Part shown: in pieces, positions 24,326 through 32,267 of the stretch
Numbering within the stretch: position 1 is the first letter of the stretch
How the letters are laid out: every line of letters starts with the position of its first letter
Assembly (NCBI RefSeq): GCF_003202435.1
Contig: NZ_QJHK01000033.1
Location: 1-33,448, forward strand
Length of the DNA: 33,448 nucleotides
Direction of reading: 5' to 3'
From: Flavobacterium cheongpyeongense
GTDB lineage: Bacteria; Bacteroidota; Bacteroidia; Flavobacteriales; Flavobacteriaceae
Notes under the pieces: model-generated
The model's database searches: none
Told to the model about the DNA's origin: nothing
The model's input: the letters and a program-made list of their open reading frames with translations, nothing else
Made by a program: the position numbers and the translations under genes

Positions 24326-24457
24326 GCATAACGTTCTGGCACTACAGCGGGTTTGGGACTAAATTTAGCCCTATTTTCGGATTTGCCAAATCTTCCAAAT
24401 ACAAACCAATTTTTACATTCAGCCAAATGCCCAAATTGCTTGTAGCGTGTGTTATGC
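24326..24457 (-). repeat. attC-like site 30 (chimeric arms)
   Basis: Outer heptamers GCATAAC and GTTATGC. The left arm GGCACTACAGCGGGTTTGGG is family A3, but the right arm CCAAATTGCTTGTAGCG is family A1, so the stem is mispaired around CAGCGGG opposite TTGCTTG. Confidence 0.82.
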
Positions 24458-25432
24458 GTTCGTGCTTATATTCTCATTTAATCCAAAATCTTTTCTTAAA
24501 ATTTCCGAATTTATAGTAATTAATCCAATTGTTTCAAATATCTCTTTTTCATGAGCTTTTAACAAGACAATTAATTCTTTAGTTTTATCTATTATAGTGT
24601 TGTAAATACTTACACATTCAGAAGTTAATAATCCAAGTTCAACATGATTATCACTCATTTTCTTTTGTTTGACAAAATTGTAGTTGTCACAAAAATTACT
24701 AATTGGCAACATTAAAGTATTATTGAGACCTATTAAATCTGGTGATACTAATTGAGAAATATTTGGGCTCATATATGGGTGAATCTGTTTCATTAATTCA
24801 TTAAAAGATTCAATTTCGTTTGTTCTAAATTCTTCTAAAACAATCGACAATAAATCAATGACTTTAGGAACAATATCTGCAATTCTTTTTTTTCCATCCA
24901 TTTCAATATTATATTTTTCCTGAAGTTCTACGGGAATTTGTTTAAACATTCCATCCAACATAGTAAATGAATTAAATATATTTTTGAATTGTATAACAGA
25001 GGCTTTTCTATTTTCGGGATAGTAATTTGTATAAGCAATTAGATATTCTTCAAGATTTAAAACATCAGTTATTATTTTTAAATTATGCATAGGAGATTGA
25101 ACCATTAGAACAAGTTCAATCGGACTTTTAGAAGTTTGTTCAATTAGATTTTTCAGGTTGTTATATTGCTCTAAAGAATTTTCTAATGCATATTCCACTA
25201 TTATAGTGAAATAGAAAAGTTTATTTATTCTTTCTTCATTTTTTTTGGTTTCATCTTTTTCTTTATCAATTCTGTTTTGTTTAACAAAATAATAATAAGC
25301 AAAGTATGCTCCTGAAATTGCTATTATGATTGGTAAAATGAAATCTTTCAAACAATTATATAATAAAGAATCTTGTACTTTTAAGTATGTAAAGAAATGT
25401 ATTATCGAAATCACTTGTTTAATTATTTCCAT
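24452..25432 (-). CDS. Single-pass membrane protein with coiled coil, unknown function
   Basis: A 326-residue protein with a membrane segment at about 31-50 (ILPIIIAISGAYFAYYYF), then a charged likely coiled coil (RIDKEKDETKKNEERINKL) and a long helical cytoplasmic domain. No motif. The TAA stop is inside the attC core heptamer. It shares a cassette with the gene at 25518-26030 because the intervening attC is reduced to a remnant (25473-25494). Confidence 0.68.
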   Translation of the reverse strand: MEIIKQVISIIHFFTYLKVQDSLLYNCLKDFILPIIIAISGAYFAYYYFVKQNRIDKEKDETKKNEERINKLFYFTIIVEYALENSLEQYNNLKNLIEQTSKSPIELVLMVQSPMHNLKIITDVLNLEEYLIAYTNYYPENRKASVIQFKNIFNSFTMLDGMFKQIPVELQEKYNIEMDGKKRIADIVPKVIDLLSIVLEEFRTNEIESFNELMKQIHPYMSPNISQLVSPDLIGLNNTLMLPISNFCDNYNFVKQKKMSDNHVELGLLTSECVSIYNTIIDKTKELIVLLKAHEKEIFETIGLITINSEILRKDFGLNENISTNA

Positions 25433-25472
25433 TTTTAAAACTAAATTTTATTTTCTGTGTGGTTTTTCAGAA

Positions 25473-25494
25473 TGATGTATCACGAGTGTTATGT
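25473..25494 (-). repeat. Eroded attC remnant
   Basis: TGATGTATCACG (25473-25484) matches the usual TGACGCATAACG at 9 of 12 positions and is followed at once by AGTGTTATGTG, the usual right end. About 100 bp of inner site is missing. GTTATGTGTTCATG here is the inverted partner of GCATGACGCATAAC ending at 26061. Confidence 0.6.
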
Positions 25495-25517
25495 GTTCAT
25501 GTTTTTATTTATTACAA

Positions 25518-26030
25518 TTATTCAAGCAATTTCAATGCTTTTTGTAAAATATCCGCTTTTTTCTTTTTAATTTCTAAATCAATATAATTTTTGCTTGTGT
25601 AAATTCTAATTTTAGAAATAGTATTTTGTGTTAATAATTGATATTGCTCATTACTAATATTATAACTGACATTAATACCTTGTGATTGAGAACCATTAAA
25701 TCCAGTAGACCCACAACCAACACAAGTTGTTGTATATTTAATATTTTTTAGAGTTACGATTTCTTCATTTATAAGTTTCAGCATTAATTCGTCATTTTCA
25801 TTTATGGAAAAGTAAACATCGCCCAGCATTATTTTAAGTTGTATGAAATATTGATTATCAATTTTACTGAATCTATAACTAGTAACTGCTTTCATTTCAA
25901 ATGTTAATCCTTCCCAATCCGTTCTTTTAACGTGGTTTTTAGTAAACTCGTCAATATGGTCTTCGGATATTTTTTGAGCATTACAGTATGCAGTAAACAG
26001 TGCAAATAAAATTAAAAATAGGTTTTTCAT
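25518..26030 (-). CDS. Secreted protein, unknown function
   Basis: I place the start at 26030 (MKNLFLILFALFTAYCNAQ), giving 170 residues with a clean signal peptide; an in-frame ATG at 26051 adds only MLPKINL and overlaps the cassette end. TCVGCGSTGFNGSQSQGINV (about 105-125) is a Cys-x2-Cys, Gly/Ser-rich stretch. The rest is strand-rich, suggesting a periplasmic beta domain. No family is recognised. Its own attC is eroded, so it is locked to its downstream neighbour. Confidence 0.68.
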   Translation of the reverse strand: MKNLFLILFALFTAYCNAQKISEDHIDEFTKNHVKRTDWEGLTFEMKAVTSYRFSKIDNQYFIQLKIMLGDVYFSINENDELMLKLINEEIVTLKNIKYTTTCVGCGSTGFNGSQSQGINVSYNISNEQYQLLTQNTISKIRIYTSKNYIDLEIKKKKADILQKALKLLE

Positions 26031-26054
26031 AAGGTTGATTTTTGGTAGCATGAC

Positions 26055-26186
26055 GCATAACGTCCCCGCGCTACAAGCAGTTTGGGACTAAATTAAGCCC
26101 TTTCTTCGGATTTGCCAAATCTTGCAAATACAAACCAATTTTTCCATTAAGCCTAATACCCAAATTGCTTGTAGCGTGTGTTATAG
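26055..26186 (-). repeat. attC-like site 31
   Basis: Outer heptamers GCATAAC and GTTATAG; family A1 arms. Confidence 0.85.
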
Positions 26187-26211
26187 GTAGCCGTTTTGGC
26201 CGTTTAGATAC

Positions 26212-26775
26212 TCAATTTATCATTTTTACTTGTTTTGCCAATTCTTCGTTGTCCGTCACGGTTAAATTGTCAAGCATCCCATAAACTTCTTCGTCGTTTT
26301 GGTCAAAAAAACCAGCTACACTTACAAACAAATTCTTGTCATTTGAAAAAGTGATTTTGATGTCTTGCGGATATATAAAATTATTAGTCTTCTGCGTCTT
26401 TTCTTCTGTCGTTGTAACTGTTTCCCAAGTAATATTTATATCTGTAATTTTTGTTCCAAGAAATTTTTTCCAAAGGTCGTTCGGCGAAACATTCCATTTT
26501 ATATTTCCAGAAAAATCAGATTGCTCGTTTATTTTAATGCCAATACCATATTGAAAAAATTTGTCATCCCAATAAATCTCCACCAATTTTTCACTGTCAG
26601 TATGAAGAACGATTGAGAAGTCAACTGAGTCAAGGTTTTTGTATTTTGTCGGATAGTTAGGTCTAGGGTTTGTCGGCTCGTAATTAATTTCAGAATATTC
26701 GACTTTAATAATTGTCAGCCCAATGAGTTTTCGGCTAAATTTTTCAAAATCCAAATGTTCTTGTGTTAATGTCAT
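26212..26775 (-). CDS. Hypothetical cytoplasmic protein
   Basis: A 187-residue protein with no signal peptide or membrane segment. It alternates strands and short helices (LIGLTIIKVEYSEINYEP, VDFSIVLHTDSEKLVEIYWDDKF, PQDIKITFSNDKNLFVSVAGFFDQNDEEVYGMLDNLTV). The overall look is like small immunity or SMI-type proteins, but there is no diagnostic motif. Somewhat richer in GC than its neighbours by eye. Start 32 bp from the boundary; ends GTTATAGGTAGCCGT / ACGGTTACCTATTAAC, an inverted repeat with one inserted base. Confidence 0.68.
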   Translation of the reverse strand: MTLTQEHLDFEKFSRKLIGLTIIKVEYSEINYEPTNPRPNYPTKYKNLDSVDFSIVLHTDSEKLVEIYWDDKFFQYGIGIKINEQSDFSGNIKWNVSPNDLWKKFLGTKITDINITWETVTTTEEKTQKTNNFIYPQDIKITFSNDKNLFVSVAGFFDQNDEEVYGMLDNLTVTDNEELAKQVKMIN

Positions 26776-26800
26776 TGTTTTCGTTTCTTTTACGGTTACC

Positions 26801-26932
26801 TATTAACGTTCCCGCGCTACACGCAGGCTGGGATTAAAGATGCGTAATCTTTCGGTTAAAAACAAATGTATCAAACACAAACTATTTTCAAATTAAACCC
26901 ATTGCCCAGCTTGCTTGTAGCGTGTGTTGGCA
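26801..26932 (-). repeat. attC-like site 32
   Basis: Outer heptamers TATTAAC and GTTGGCA; family A2 arms. Confidence 0.85.
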
Positions 26933-26948
26933 GTAGGTTTTTTTTGTT

Positions 26949-27344
26949 CTACTTATGTTCAGCCCAATTGAGCATATAGTAATCCTTTCCAATGAACGCT
27001 TTTATGTCAAATTTATATTTTCCACTTCTAATTTCTTCAACGTCAGTTCCGCAAAGAATACCTGTTATTGTGTCTCGTTGCATATTTTTTATTATTCCAT
27101 TTGGAGCTCCAAAAGGAAGATTTCCTTGGATTGTTAATTTTCGACAATTAATAACTAATGACTTCTGTTTAGGTATTTTATAAAATTTATCGTCAATTTT
27201 TAGAGAGTCAATGTCAAAATCAGATTTATTATAAACTTCTATTTGAACTCTTGCCGAAAAGAAGAAATAGTAAATTGACGCGATTAAGCAACAAGATATT
27301 CCTATAAAGATTACTTTCTTTAAGTCTTTATGTTTAATCATCAA
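26949..27344 (-). CDS. Single-pass membrane protein, unknown function
   Basis: A 131-residue protein with a signal anchor at about 11-30 and an exported domain of about 100 residues (VQIEVYNKSDFDIDSLKIDDKFYKIPKQKSLVINC...). It contains two cysteines (INCRK, LCGT) that may pair. No family recognised. The start may be Met1 or Met2. Start 41 bp from the boundary; cassette ends GTTGGCAGTAGG / CTTACCGCCAAC. Confidence 0.66.
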   Translation of the reverse strand: MMIKHKDLKKVIFIGISCCLIASIYYFFFSARVQIEVYNKSDFDIDSLKIDDKFYKIPKQKSLVINCRKLTIQGNLPFGAPNGIIKNMQRDTITGILCGTDVEEIRSGKYKFDIKAFIGKDYYMLNWAEHK

Positions 27345-27378
27345 TTTAATTTTAATTATTACGTTCGGTTAAACTTAC

Positions 27379-27511
27379 CGCCAACGTTCTCGCGCTACAG
27401 CGGGTTTGGGACTAAATTAAGCCCTATTTTCGGATTTGCCAAATCATCCCAAATACAAAACCAACTTCCCATAAAGCCTAATGCCCAAATCCGTTGTAGC
27501 GTGTGTTGGTG
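27379..27511 (-). repeat. attC-like site 33
   Basis: Outer heptamers CGCCAAC and GTTGGTG. Arms CGCTACAGCGGGTTTGGG and CCAAATCCGTTGTAGCG: an A3 arm whose outer pair is CGC/GCG, matched on both sides. Confidence 0.85.
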
Positions 27512-27517
27512 GTAGTA

Positions 27518-28534
27518 TTAATTCCACTCATTTAGTTCGGTATCAAATTCTTTATGGTTATGATTTAAGAATTCAAGTTCTAACACATAGTTATTTTTTG
27601 TTATTCTATAATTTATTCTGTTTGCAATATATTTTTGAATTGGATTTAAGTTGAGCTTATCACTTATAGTTTTTATTTCTTTTGGATAAGTTCCAAAATC
27701 GTTTCTATAAGTTTCTATTTCTCTAGTCATTTCACTTCCAATTTTGTTTGATGTGTAATCATAAGCTTTAAAAATTAGAAGTATTATAACCATATTAGCA
27801 AAACCTAGGTAGGCAATTCTTTCTGAATATTTACGCAATTTGGAATTATTAGTAGTTCCTCTATACCATCTAGCTATCAATCCTCCAATTCCCATAGCAA
27901 CCATAATTACCCAAAAAGCATAAAAATTACTTAATGAAAGTAAAGCTAGACCAATTAAAATGAACAGATATATAAAATATTTTTTGAAATCTGAATTAGA
28001 ATTTAATGATTGACTAGAACTGAAGTTTTTTATAAGACTTTGTCTTTCACTTTTTTCTGCAATTCTGATTTTATTTATAAAATCAGTTAGTTTATTCTCA
28101 TCAATTTTTATTTGACTTAAATTTATGTTTAACTCTTGGGCTCCTAAGTATTTATTAAGTTTATTGATCTTACTAAATACACTTTTTTTAAAAATATAGG
28201 TTTCATCAACAGCTATGGAAATAAACTTTTGATTATAAATATCTATGAGATAACTTTCTGTGATTTGTTCCCATTTTATTTCGTTCTGCTTAGTTGTTCT
28301 ATCCCAAATTCCATTTTCATTTATTTTAATTTGTGGCCTTTTGTCAAACAATACAAAAATGCCTAAAGGGATACCCAAACCAAAAAACGAAGTGATAAAC
28401 CAACCCATTAAATAATCAAAAGTTTCTTTTTGTTTTTCTGAAATCATCCAAATTCCAATAATTACAAAAGGTAAACATAAAGCTATAATTCTAATACCTT
28501 TCCAATTTGATTTGTATAATTTTAGTTCTATCAT
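27518..28534 (-). CDS. STM3941-like membrane protein
   Basis: A 338-residue protein. The first ~165 residues fit the STM3941 family: IELKLYKSNWKG, a membrane pair with GIWMI and GWFITSFFGLGIPLG, then PQIKINENGIWDRTTKQNEIKWEQITESYL. The remainder adds further membrane segments (about 185-225 and 247-262) and a charged tail. Function of the family is unknown. Sole gene of its cassette; start 53 bp from the boundary. The cassette ends GTTGGTGGTAGTATTA / TATATTACCACCAAC make one of the longest inverted repeats here. Confidence 0.75.
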   Translation of the reverse strand: MIELKLYKSNWKGIRIIALCLPFVIIGIWMISEKQKETFDYLMGWFITSFFGLGIPLGIFVLFDKRPQIKINENGIWDRTTKQNEIKWEQITESYLIDIYNQKFISIAVDETYIFKKSVFSKINKLNKYLGAQELNINLSQIKIDENKLTDFINKIRIAEKSERQSLIKNFSSSQSLNSNSDFKKYFIYLFILIGLALLSLSNFYAFWVIMVAMGIGGLIARWYRGTTNNSKLRKYSERIAYLGFANMVIILLIFKAYDYTSNKIGSEMTREIETYRNDFGTYPKEIKTISDKLNLNPIQKYIANRINYRITKNNYVLELEFLNHNHKEFDTELNEWN

Positions 28535-28580
28535 TATATTTTATTCGGTTGTTTTATGCAGTTAGTTTCTGATATATTAC

Positions 28581-28713
28581 CACCAACGTTCCCGCGCTAC
28601 ACGCAGTTTGGGATTAAATTAAGCCCTATTTTCGGATTTGCCAAATCTTCCAAATACAAGACCAATTTTTCCATTAAGCCAAATCCCCAAATTGCTTGTA
28701 GCGTGTGTTGGCA
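28581..28713 (-). repeat. attC-like site 34
   Basis: Outer heptamers CACCAAC and GTTGGCA; family A1 arms with CGCTACACGCAG on the left. Confidence 0.85.
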
Positions 28714-28739
28714 GTAGTTGTTTTTTTTTGAGTTCTCTT

Positions 28740-29225
28740 TTATATTCCCATATTCAAAAATCCTAATAAATTGCCAATTGATAATCCCAAAAAAAATAAA
28801 CCCACAATAATCATCAATATTATGCTACCAATATTAAAATCCTTTTCCGTTTTTATTACAAATTTTTCAGGATTTTCTTCACTATAAATTACTGCAATTT
28901 TTTTGTTTATGTTATTCTTATATGTTCTAAAAATACTCAAATCTGTTGAAGCATAATAATATGGCTTTTGTTTTATTAGTTCCCCTTTTAGAGTTTTGAA
29001 TTCAATAATTGGTGTTTTATAACCATCTTTATCTGATTCATACAATAAAATTTCTCCTAAACTTTCAATTCCATTTTTCTTTATATAATTCATAAATGTC
29101 AAACTATTTACTCCATAATAAAACATTACAATCCCGAGTATTAAAAAACAGCAAATAGGTTTGTAAAACATAAAAAAAGCAAAAAGGATTACTATAATTA
29201 AACCATACTTTTTAATAATTTCCAT
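28740..29225 (-). CDS. DUF3592-like membrane protein
   Basis: I place the start at 29225 (MEIIKKYGLIIVILFAFF), giving 161 residues; the upstream in-frame ATG at 29276 lies in the cassette-end repeat. A membrane hairpin spans about 6-42. It is followed by an exported beta domain (GEILLYESDKDGYKTPIIEFKTLKGELIKQKPYY and KKIAVIYSEENPEKFVI) and a last membrane segment at about 135-155. This order and the IEF.T..G and V.Y...NP motifs match DUF3592. Function unknown. Ends GTTGGCAGTAGTTG / CAATTACTGCCAAC. Confidence 0.75.
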   Translation of the reverse strand: MEIIKKYGLIIVILFAFFMFYKPICCFLILGIVMFYYGVNSLTFMNYIKKNGIESLGEILLYESDKDGYKTPIIEFKTLKGELIKQKPYYYASTDLSIFRTYKNNINKKIAVIYSEENPEKFVIKTEKDFNIGSIILMIIVGLFFLGLSIGNLLGFLNMGI

Positions 29226-29270
29226 TTTCAATTTGTTTAATTTTTTTTCGCAATATCCGGATACAATTAC

Positions 29271-29402
29271 TGCCAACGTTCCCGCGCTACACGCAGGCTG
29301 GGATTAAAGATGCGTAATCTTTCGGTTAAAAACAAATGTTTCAAACACAAACTATTTTCAAATTAAGCCAATTGCCCAGCTTGCTTGTAGCGTGTGTTGG
29401 CA
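29271..29402 (-). repeat. attC-like site 35
   Basis: Outer heptamers TGCCAAC and GTTGGCA; family A2 arms. Confidence 0.85.
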
Positions 29403-29409
29403 GTAGTTA

Positions 29410-29850
29410 TTATTTTCCCGTTTCATTGAGGAATCTTTTCCATTTTTGTTCTTCTAATATATATGAATATTGATAACCACAGTCATAAATTCTTACTTTG
29501 CCTTTATATTCTGTAGTGTCAACGTAAAATAAACCAAACTCTTCGTTATTATCTAAAAGTGATATTGAATAGTTTGATGTTGGACAACAACAATAGCCTG
29601 TTTTTTGTGCACTTTCAAAAATACTTTTGAAACCATCTATTTTTTCAGCAGAAACCTTAAATATTTTCTTCGGGTTCGATTCTGTACTCGTTATTTGTTT
29701 CTCAACAGTTGAATCATGAAGCTTAATAACTATTTGGTCACTTTCTGCTACAAGTTCATTAAACGGTAAGCTATTTAAATTTTCATATTTTTTATGATTA
29801 CAACTCGATATAATGATTATTACAAGAAATAATTGTATATTTTTTTTCAT
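29410..29850 (-). CDS. Small lipoprotein, unknown function
   Basis: A 146-residue protein with lipobox ISSC (MKKNIQLFLVIIIISSCNHKKYEN, Cys17). The mature part contains GYCCCPTSNYSISLLDN, a triple-cysteine motif, and RIYDCGYQYSYILEEQKW, so metal binding or disulphides are possible. No family is recognised. A 169-bp leader separates the start codon from the cassette boundary, one of only two long leaders in the window, so a private promoter is possible, although I see no clear TAnnTTTG. Confidence 0.75.
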   Translation of the reverse strand: MKKNIQLFLVIIIISSCNHKKYENLNSLPFNELVAESDQIVIKLHDSTVEKQITSTESNPKKIFKVSAEKIDGFKSIFESAQKTGYCCCPTSNYSISLLDNNEEFGLFYVDTTEYKGKVRIYDCGYQYSYILEEQKWKRFLNETGK

Positions 29851-30012
29851 ATAAGTATTTTCTGGAGTACGTGTTCAAAATCTTAACTAACTCTTAGTAA
29901 TAGATAATATATCAGTAGTTTGTGGAAGTTTTTTTTAAAATTAATACCTTCTATTTTGTTACTTTTCTGCTGTTAGCTTAATGTGTCAGCTCAAGAGTCT
30001 AGGGTGAATTAC

Positions 30013-30145
30013 TGCCAACGTTCTGGCACTACAGCGGGTTTGGGACTAAATTAAGCCCTATTTTCGGATTTGCCAAATCATTCCAAATACAAGACCATTT
30101 TTCCATTAAGCCAAATGCCTAAATCCGTTGTAGTGGCTGTTATGG
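30013..30145 (-). repeat. attC-like site 36
   Basis: Outer heptamers TGCCAAC and GTTATGG; family A3 arms. Confidence 0.85.
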
Positions 30146-30150
30146 GCAGT

Positions 30151-30882
30151 TCAAAATTTGCTAACTGCAATTGGGAAATTCGTTTTTCCACTTGATTCGG
30201 GCCATTGAAGCAAACCAAATTTTTGTTGTACCGCTACAACCGTACTCGGTAATGTGAGTCGCATTAATTCGTCTATCGGTAATATTGCACAATGTCGCGA
30301 TGAATCAAGATGCCAATTTATTGCGTGTTGCAAAAACATTTTTGAAAACATAAAACTATATGCTTCTTCACCAATTCTGCAAGCATAGCAAATCATTATT
30401 CCTTCCGCACATCTTTTTATATGGCTATCATAAATCTCACGGGACTGTTCCAATTCTAAAGCATTTCTTAGAATTCCACCTTTTTCAAATGCTGGAATTT
30501 TATCCGACAAATCTACGAATGGTATAAATTGTGCAAGAACTCTACAGCTTTCAAGAATTATGATTTGTTTTTCGGTATTAAGTGTAAATTGCCCAGGTTT
30601 AATTATTTCTTCAGCATTTAATTGAAAAAGTTGATTGTTTTGTTGATTCGCTCCGTGACCGATATAAACGATAATTCCGTAGTCAAGCTTTTCATTATAT
30701 ATGTTTTCTTTAAGATAACTATAACTAGGTTCTGAGAGATAAACAACCTCGTCTAAAGTGTAAGCTCCTCCTGCACATAATTTAAAAAAATCAATGTATG
30801 AATTTGCAAAATTTTCGTCAAGAATTCTTTCCTCTGTGGATTTAGAAAAACCTTTTATAATGAATACTTTTCTCTTAATCAT
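30151..30882 (-). CDS. Caspase-like (C14) cysteine peptidase
   Basis: A 243-residue protein of a size expected for a bare caspase fold. It starts with a strand (KRKVFIIKGF), then LDYGIIVYIGHGANQ with likely catalytic His76, and KQIIILESCRVLAQF with likely catalytic Cys113, i.e. the YxGHG and D/ESCxS-type motifs of metacaspase-like peptidases. There is no fused sensor or effector domain and no second gene in the cassette, so the substrate and trigger are unknown. Bacterial caspase-like proteases often act in defence by cleaving a partner. Start 43 bp from the boundary; cassette ends GTTATGGGCAGTTCA / TGAATTGCCCATAAC. Confidence 0.78.
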   Translation of the reverse strand: MIKRKVFIIKGFSKSTEERILDENFANSYIDFFKLCAGGAYTLDEVVYLSEPSYSYLKENIYNEKLDYGIIVYIGHGANQQNNQLFQLNAEEIIKPGQFTLNTEKQIIILESCRVLAQFIPFVDLSDKIPAFEKGGILRNALELEQSREIYDSHIKRCAEGIMICYACRIGEEAYSFMFSKMFLQHAINWHLDSSRHCAILPIDELMRLTLPSTVVAVQQKFGLLQWPESSGKTNFPIAVSKF

Positions 30883-30918
30883 TTTAGTGAATTTAGCAGT
30901 AAGGTTCTTCTGAATTGC

Positions 30919-31052
30919 CCATAACGTTTTGCAGCTTGCAGAAGTGGCGAATTAAGGAAGCCTAAACTTTCGGTTAAACACTGACTTTGCAAGTACAAAA
31001 CCAACTTTAAATTAAGCCCAAAACCCGCCATTTTTGCAAACTGCTGTTGTGC
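30919..31052 (-). repeat. attC-like site 37
   Basis: Outer heptamers CCATAAC and GTTGTGC. Arms GCAGCTTGCAGAAGTGGCG and CGCCATTTTTGCAAACTGC; a family C variant in which both arms changed together from TTGGC/GCCAA to TTGCA/TGCAA. Confidence 0.83.
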
Positions 31053-31088
31053 GTTGCTTTTCTATTCGTTTTTTAGTTTTCTATTCAT

Positions 31089-31652
31089 TTAACCAAATAT
31101 AAACCAAACAGTTTTAGTTTCTCTTTTTAGACAATATTCTAGAAAATTTTTAAAGTTTCTCAAATCTTGACCAAAATTATTGTCAATGTAACCTTTTCCT
31201 TTGTCAATTGGAAATGATGAAAAATACTCGTCGTTATTTAAAGTATCAAATTCAGTTTTTAAAAGTAATTTTGGCAAGCTTTCTATTTCATTAAGTTTTG
31301 TAATTAATTCAGAAACAGTTTTCAAAACTTTATTTATATTTCCTTCAAGTTTTGCATTATTTAATTCAGCTTTAATAATTTCATCTTCCAATTCTTCTTC
31401 GTCAATATATTCTGCAAGTTCTTCAATATCAACATAATTTCCCATTTCATAAATCGCACTAATATCAACTCCGACAATTTTTCCAATCTGGTCTAATTCG
31501 GCTTCAGTTTCAATCACTTCTTTTCTGCAAATAAAATTGCAAAATGTTCTGCTCAAACTATGTTTATTAAAATTTTCATCATCATTTTGATGGTAATTTT
31601 CATCAAATATGACTTCGTAATTATCAACTCCGACACTAATATCTAATCCCAT
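31089..31652 (-). CDS. Acidic hypothetical protein
   Basis: A 187-residue protein starting MGLDISVGVDNYEVIFDENYHQ. It has no membrane segment and is strongly acidic in its middle (VDIEELAEYIDEEELEDEIIKAEL, about 74-97). The MGLDI opening recalls a loosely defined group of bacterial hypothetical proteins (MGLD(I/M)...), and the C-terminus ends KTVWFIFG. A DNA-mimic or immunity role is conceivable from charge alone but unsupported. Start 49 bp from the boundary; ends GTTGTGCGTTGCTTT / AAAGTAACGCACAAC. Confidence 0.7.
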   Translation of the reverse strand: MGLDISVGVDNYEVIFDENYHQNDDENFNKHSLSRTFCNFICRKEVIETEAELDQIGKIVGVDISAIYEMGNYVDIEELAEYIDEEELEDEIIKAELNNAKLEGNINKVLKTVSELITKLNEIESLPKLLLKTEFDTLNNDEYFSSFPIDKGKGYIDNNFGQDLRNFKNFLEYCLKRETKTVWFIFG

Positions 31653-31694
31653 TTTTATATTTTCTTTTTACTGTAATTTTTCTTTCAAAGTAAC

Positions 31695-31820
31695 GCACAA
31701 CGTTCTCGCGCCTCTAGCTGTTTGCAACTTATGAAACTGAGTATTTTCGGCTAAACGAAAATAGGAATTAAAAACGATAATTCCACTAAATTTGCAAATA
31801 GCTAGAGGCGTGTGTTATGG
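31695..31820 (-). repeat. attC-like site 38 (family B)
   Basis: Outer heptamers GCACAAC and GTTATGG; family B. Confidence 0.85.
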
Positions 31821-32147
31821 TGTGTAGCGACACGTCTGTTAAGCACGCACTATTTTCCATTCCAATTATCGATTTCAATTTCGGCAAGTTTTTCCGCCTT
31901 CCGATTTTCAGTTCCAAATAGTTTCCGTCTTTGAATTCCAAACTTTAGTTAAATCTCAAAAAAAATGCGACAAAAAAAATCCGCTTTCGGTTGTCCGATA
32001 AGCGGTTCACGTTTGTTAGTCCGCAACAATTCGGTATCAATTTCAGTTTCGGTTTCGGTCAGCTTTGTTTTTGCTTCATTTTGTTTTCCGAACTACAACA
32101 CCGGATTAAAATCAGCTGATTCTCGTCGGCGGAGCTATACACCATAA
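31701..32147 (-). mobile_element. Recurrent non-coding cassette, copy 9 (doublet with copy 10)
   Basis: A 447-bp unit, hairpin at 31972-32005. It is longer than the others because of a 6-bp duplication (CAGTTTCGGTTTCGGTCAG). Confidence 0.85.
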
Positions 32148-32267
32148 CGTTCTCGCGCCTCTAGCTGTTTGCAACTTATGAAACAGAGTATTTTCGGCTA
32201 AACGAAAATAGGAATTAAAAATGATAATTCCACTAAATTTGCAAATAGCTAGAGGCGTGTGTTATGG
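32142..32267 (-). repeat. attC-like site 39 (family B)
   Basis: Between copies 9 and 10; CCATAAC and GTTATGG are exact complements. Confidence 0.85.

Noticed and set aside
31965..32147. A 60-residue plus-strand ORF inside non-coding cassette copy 9
   Set aside because: It is open only because of copy-specific indels; the equivalent frame is broken in other copies.
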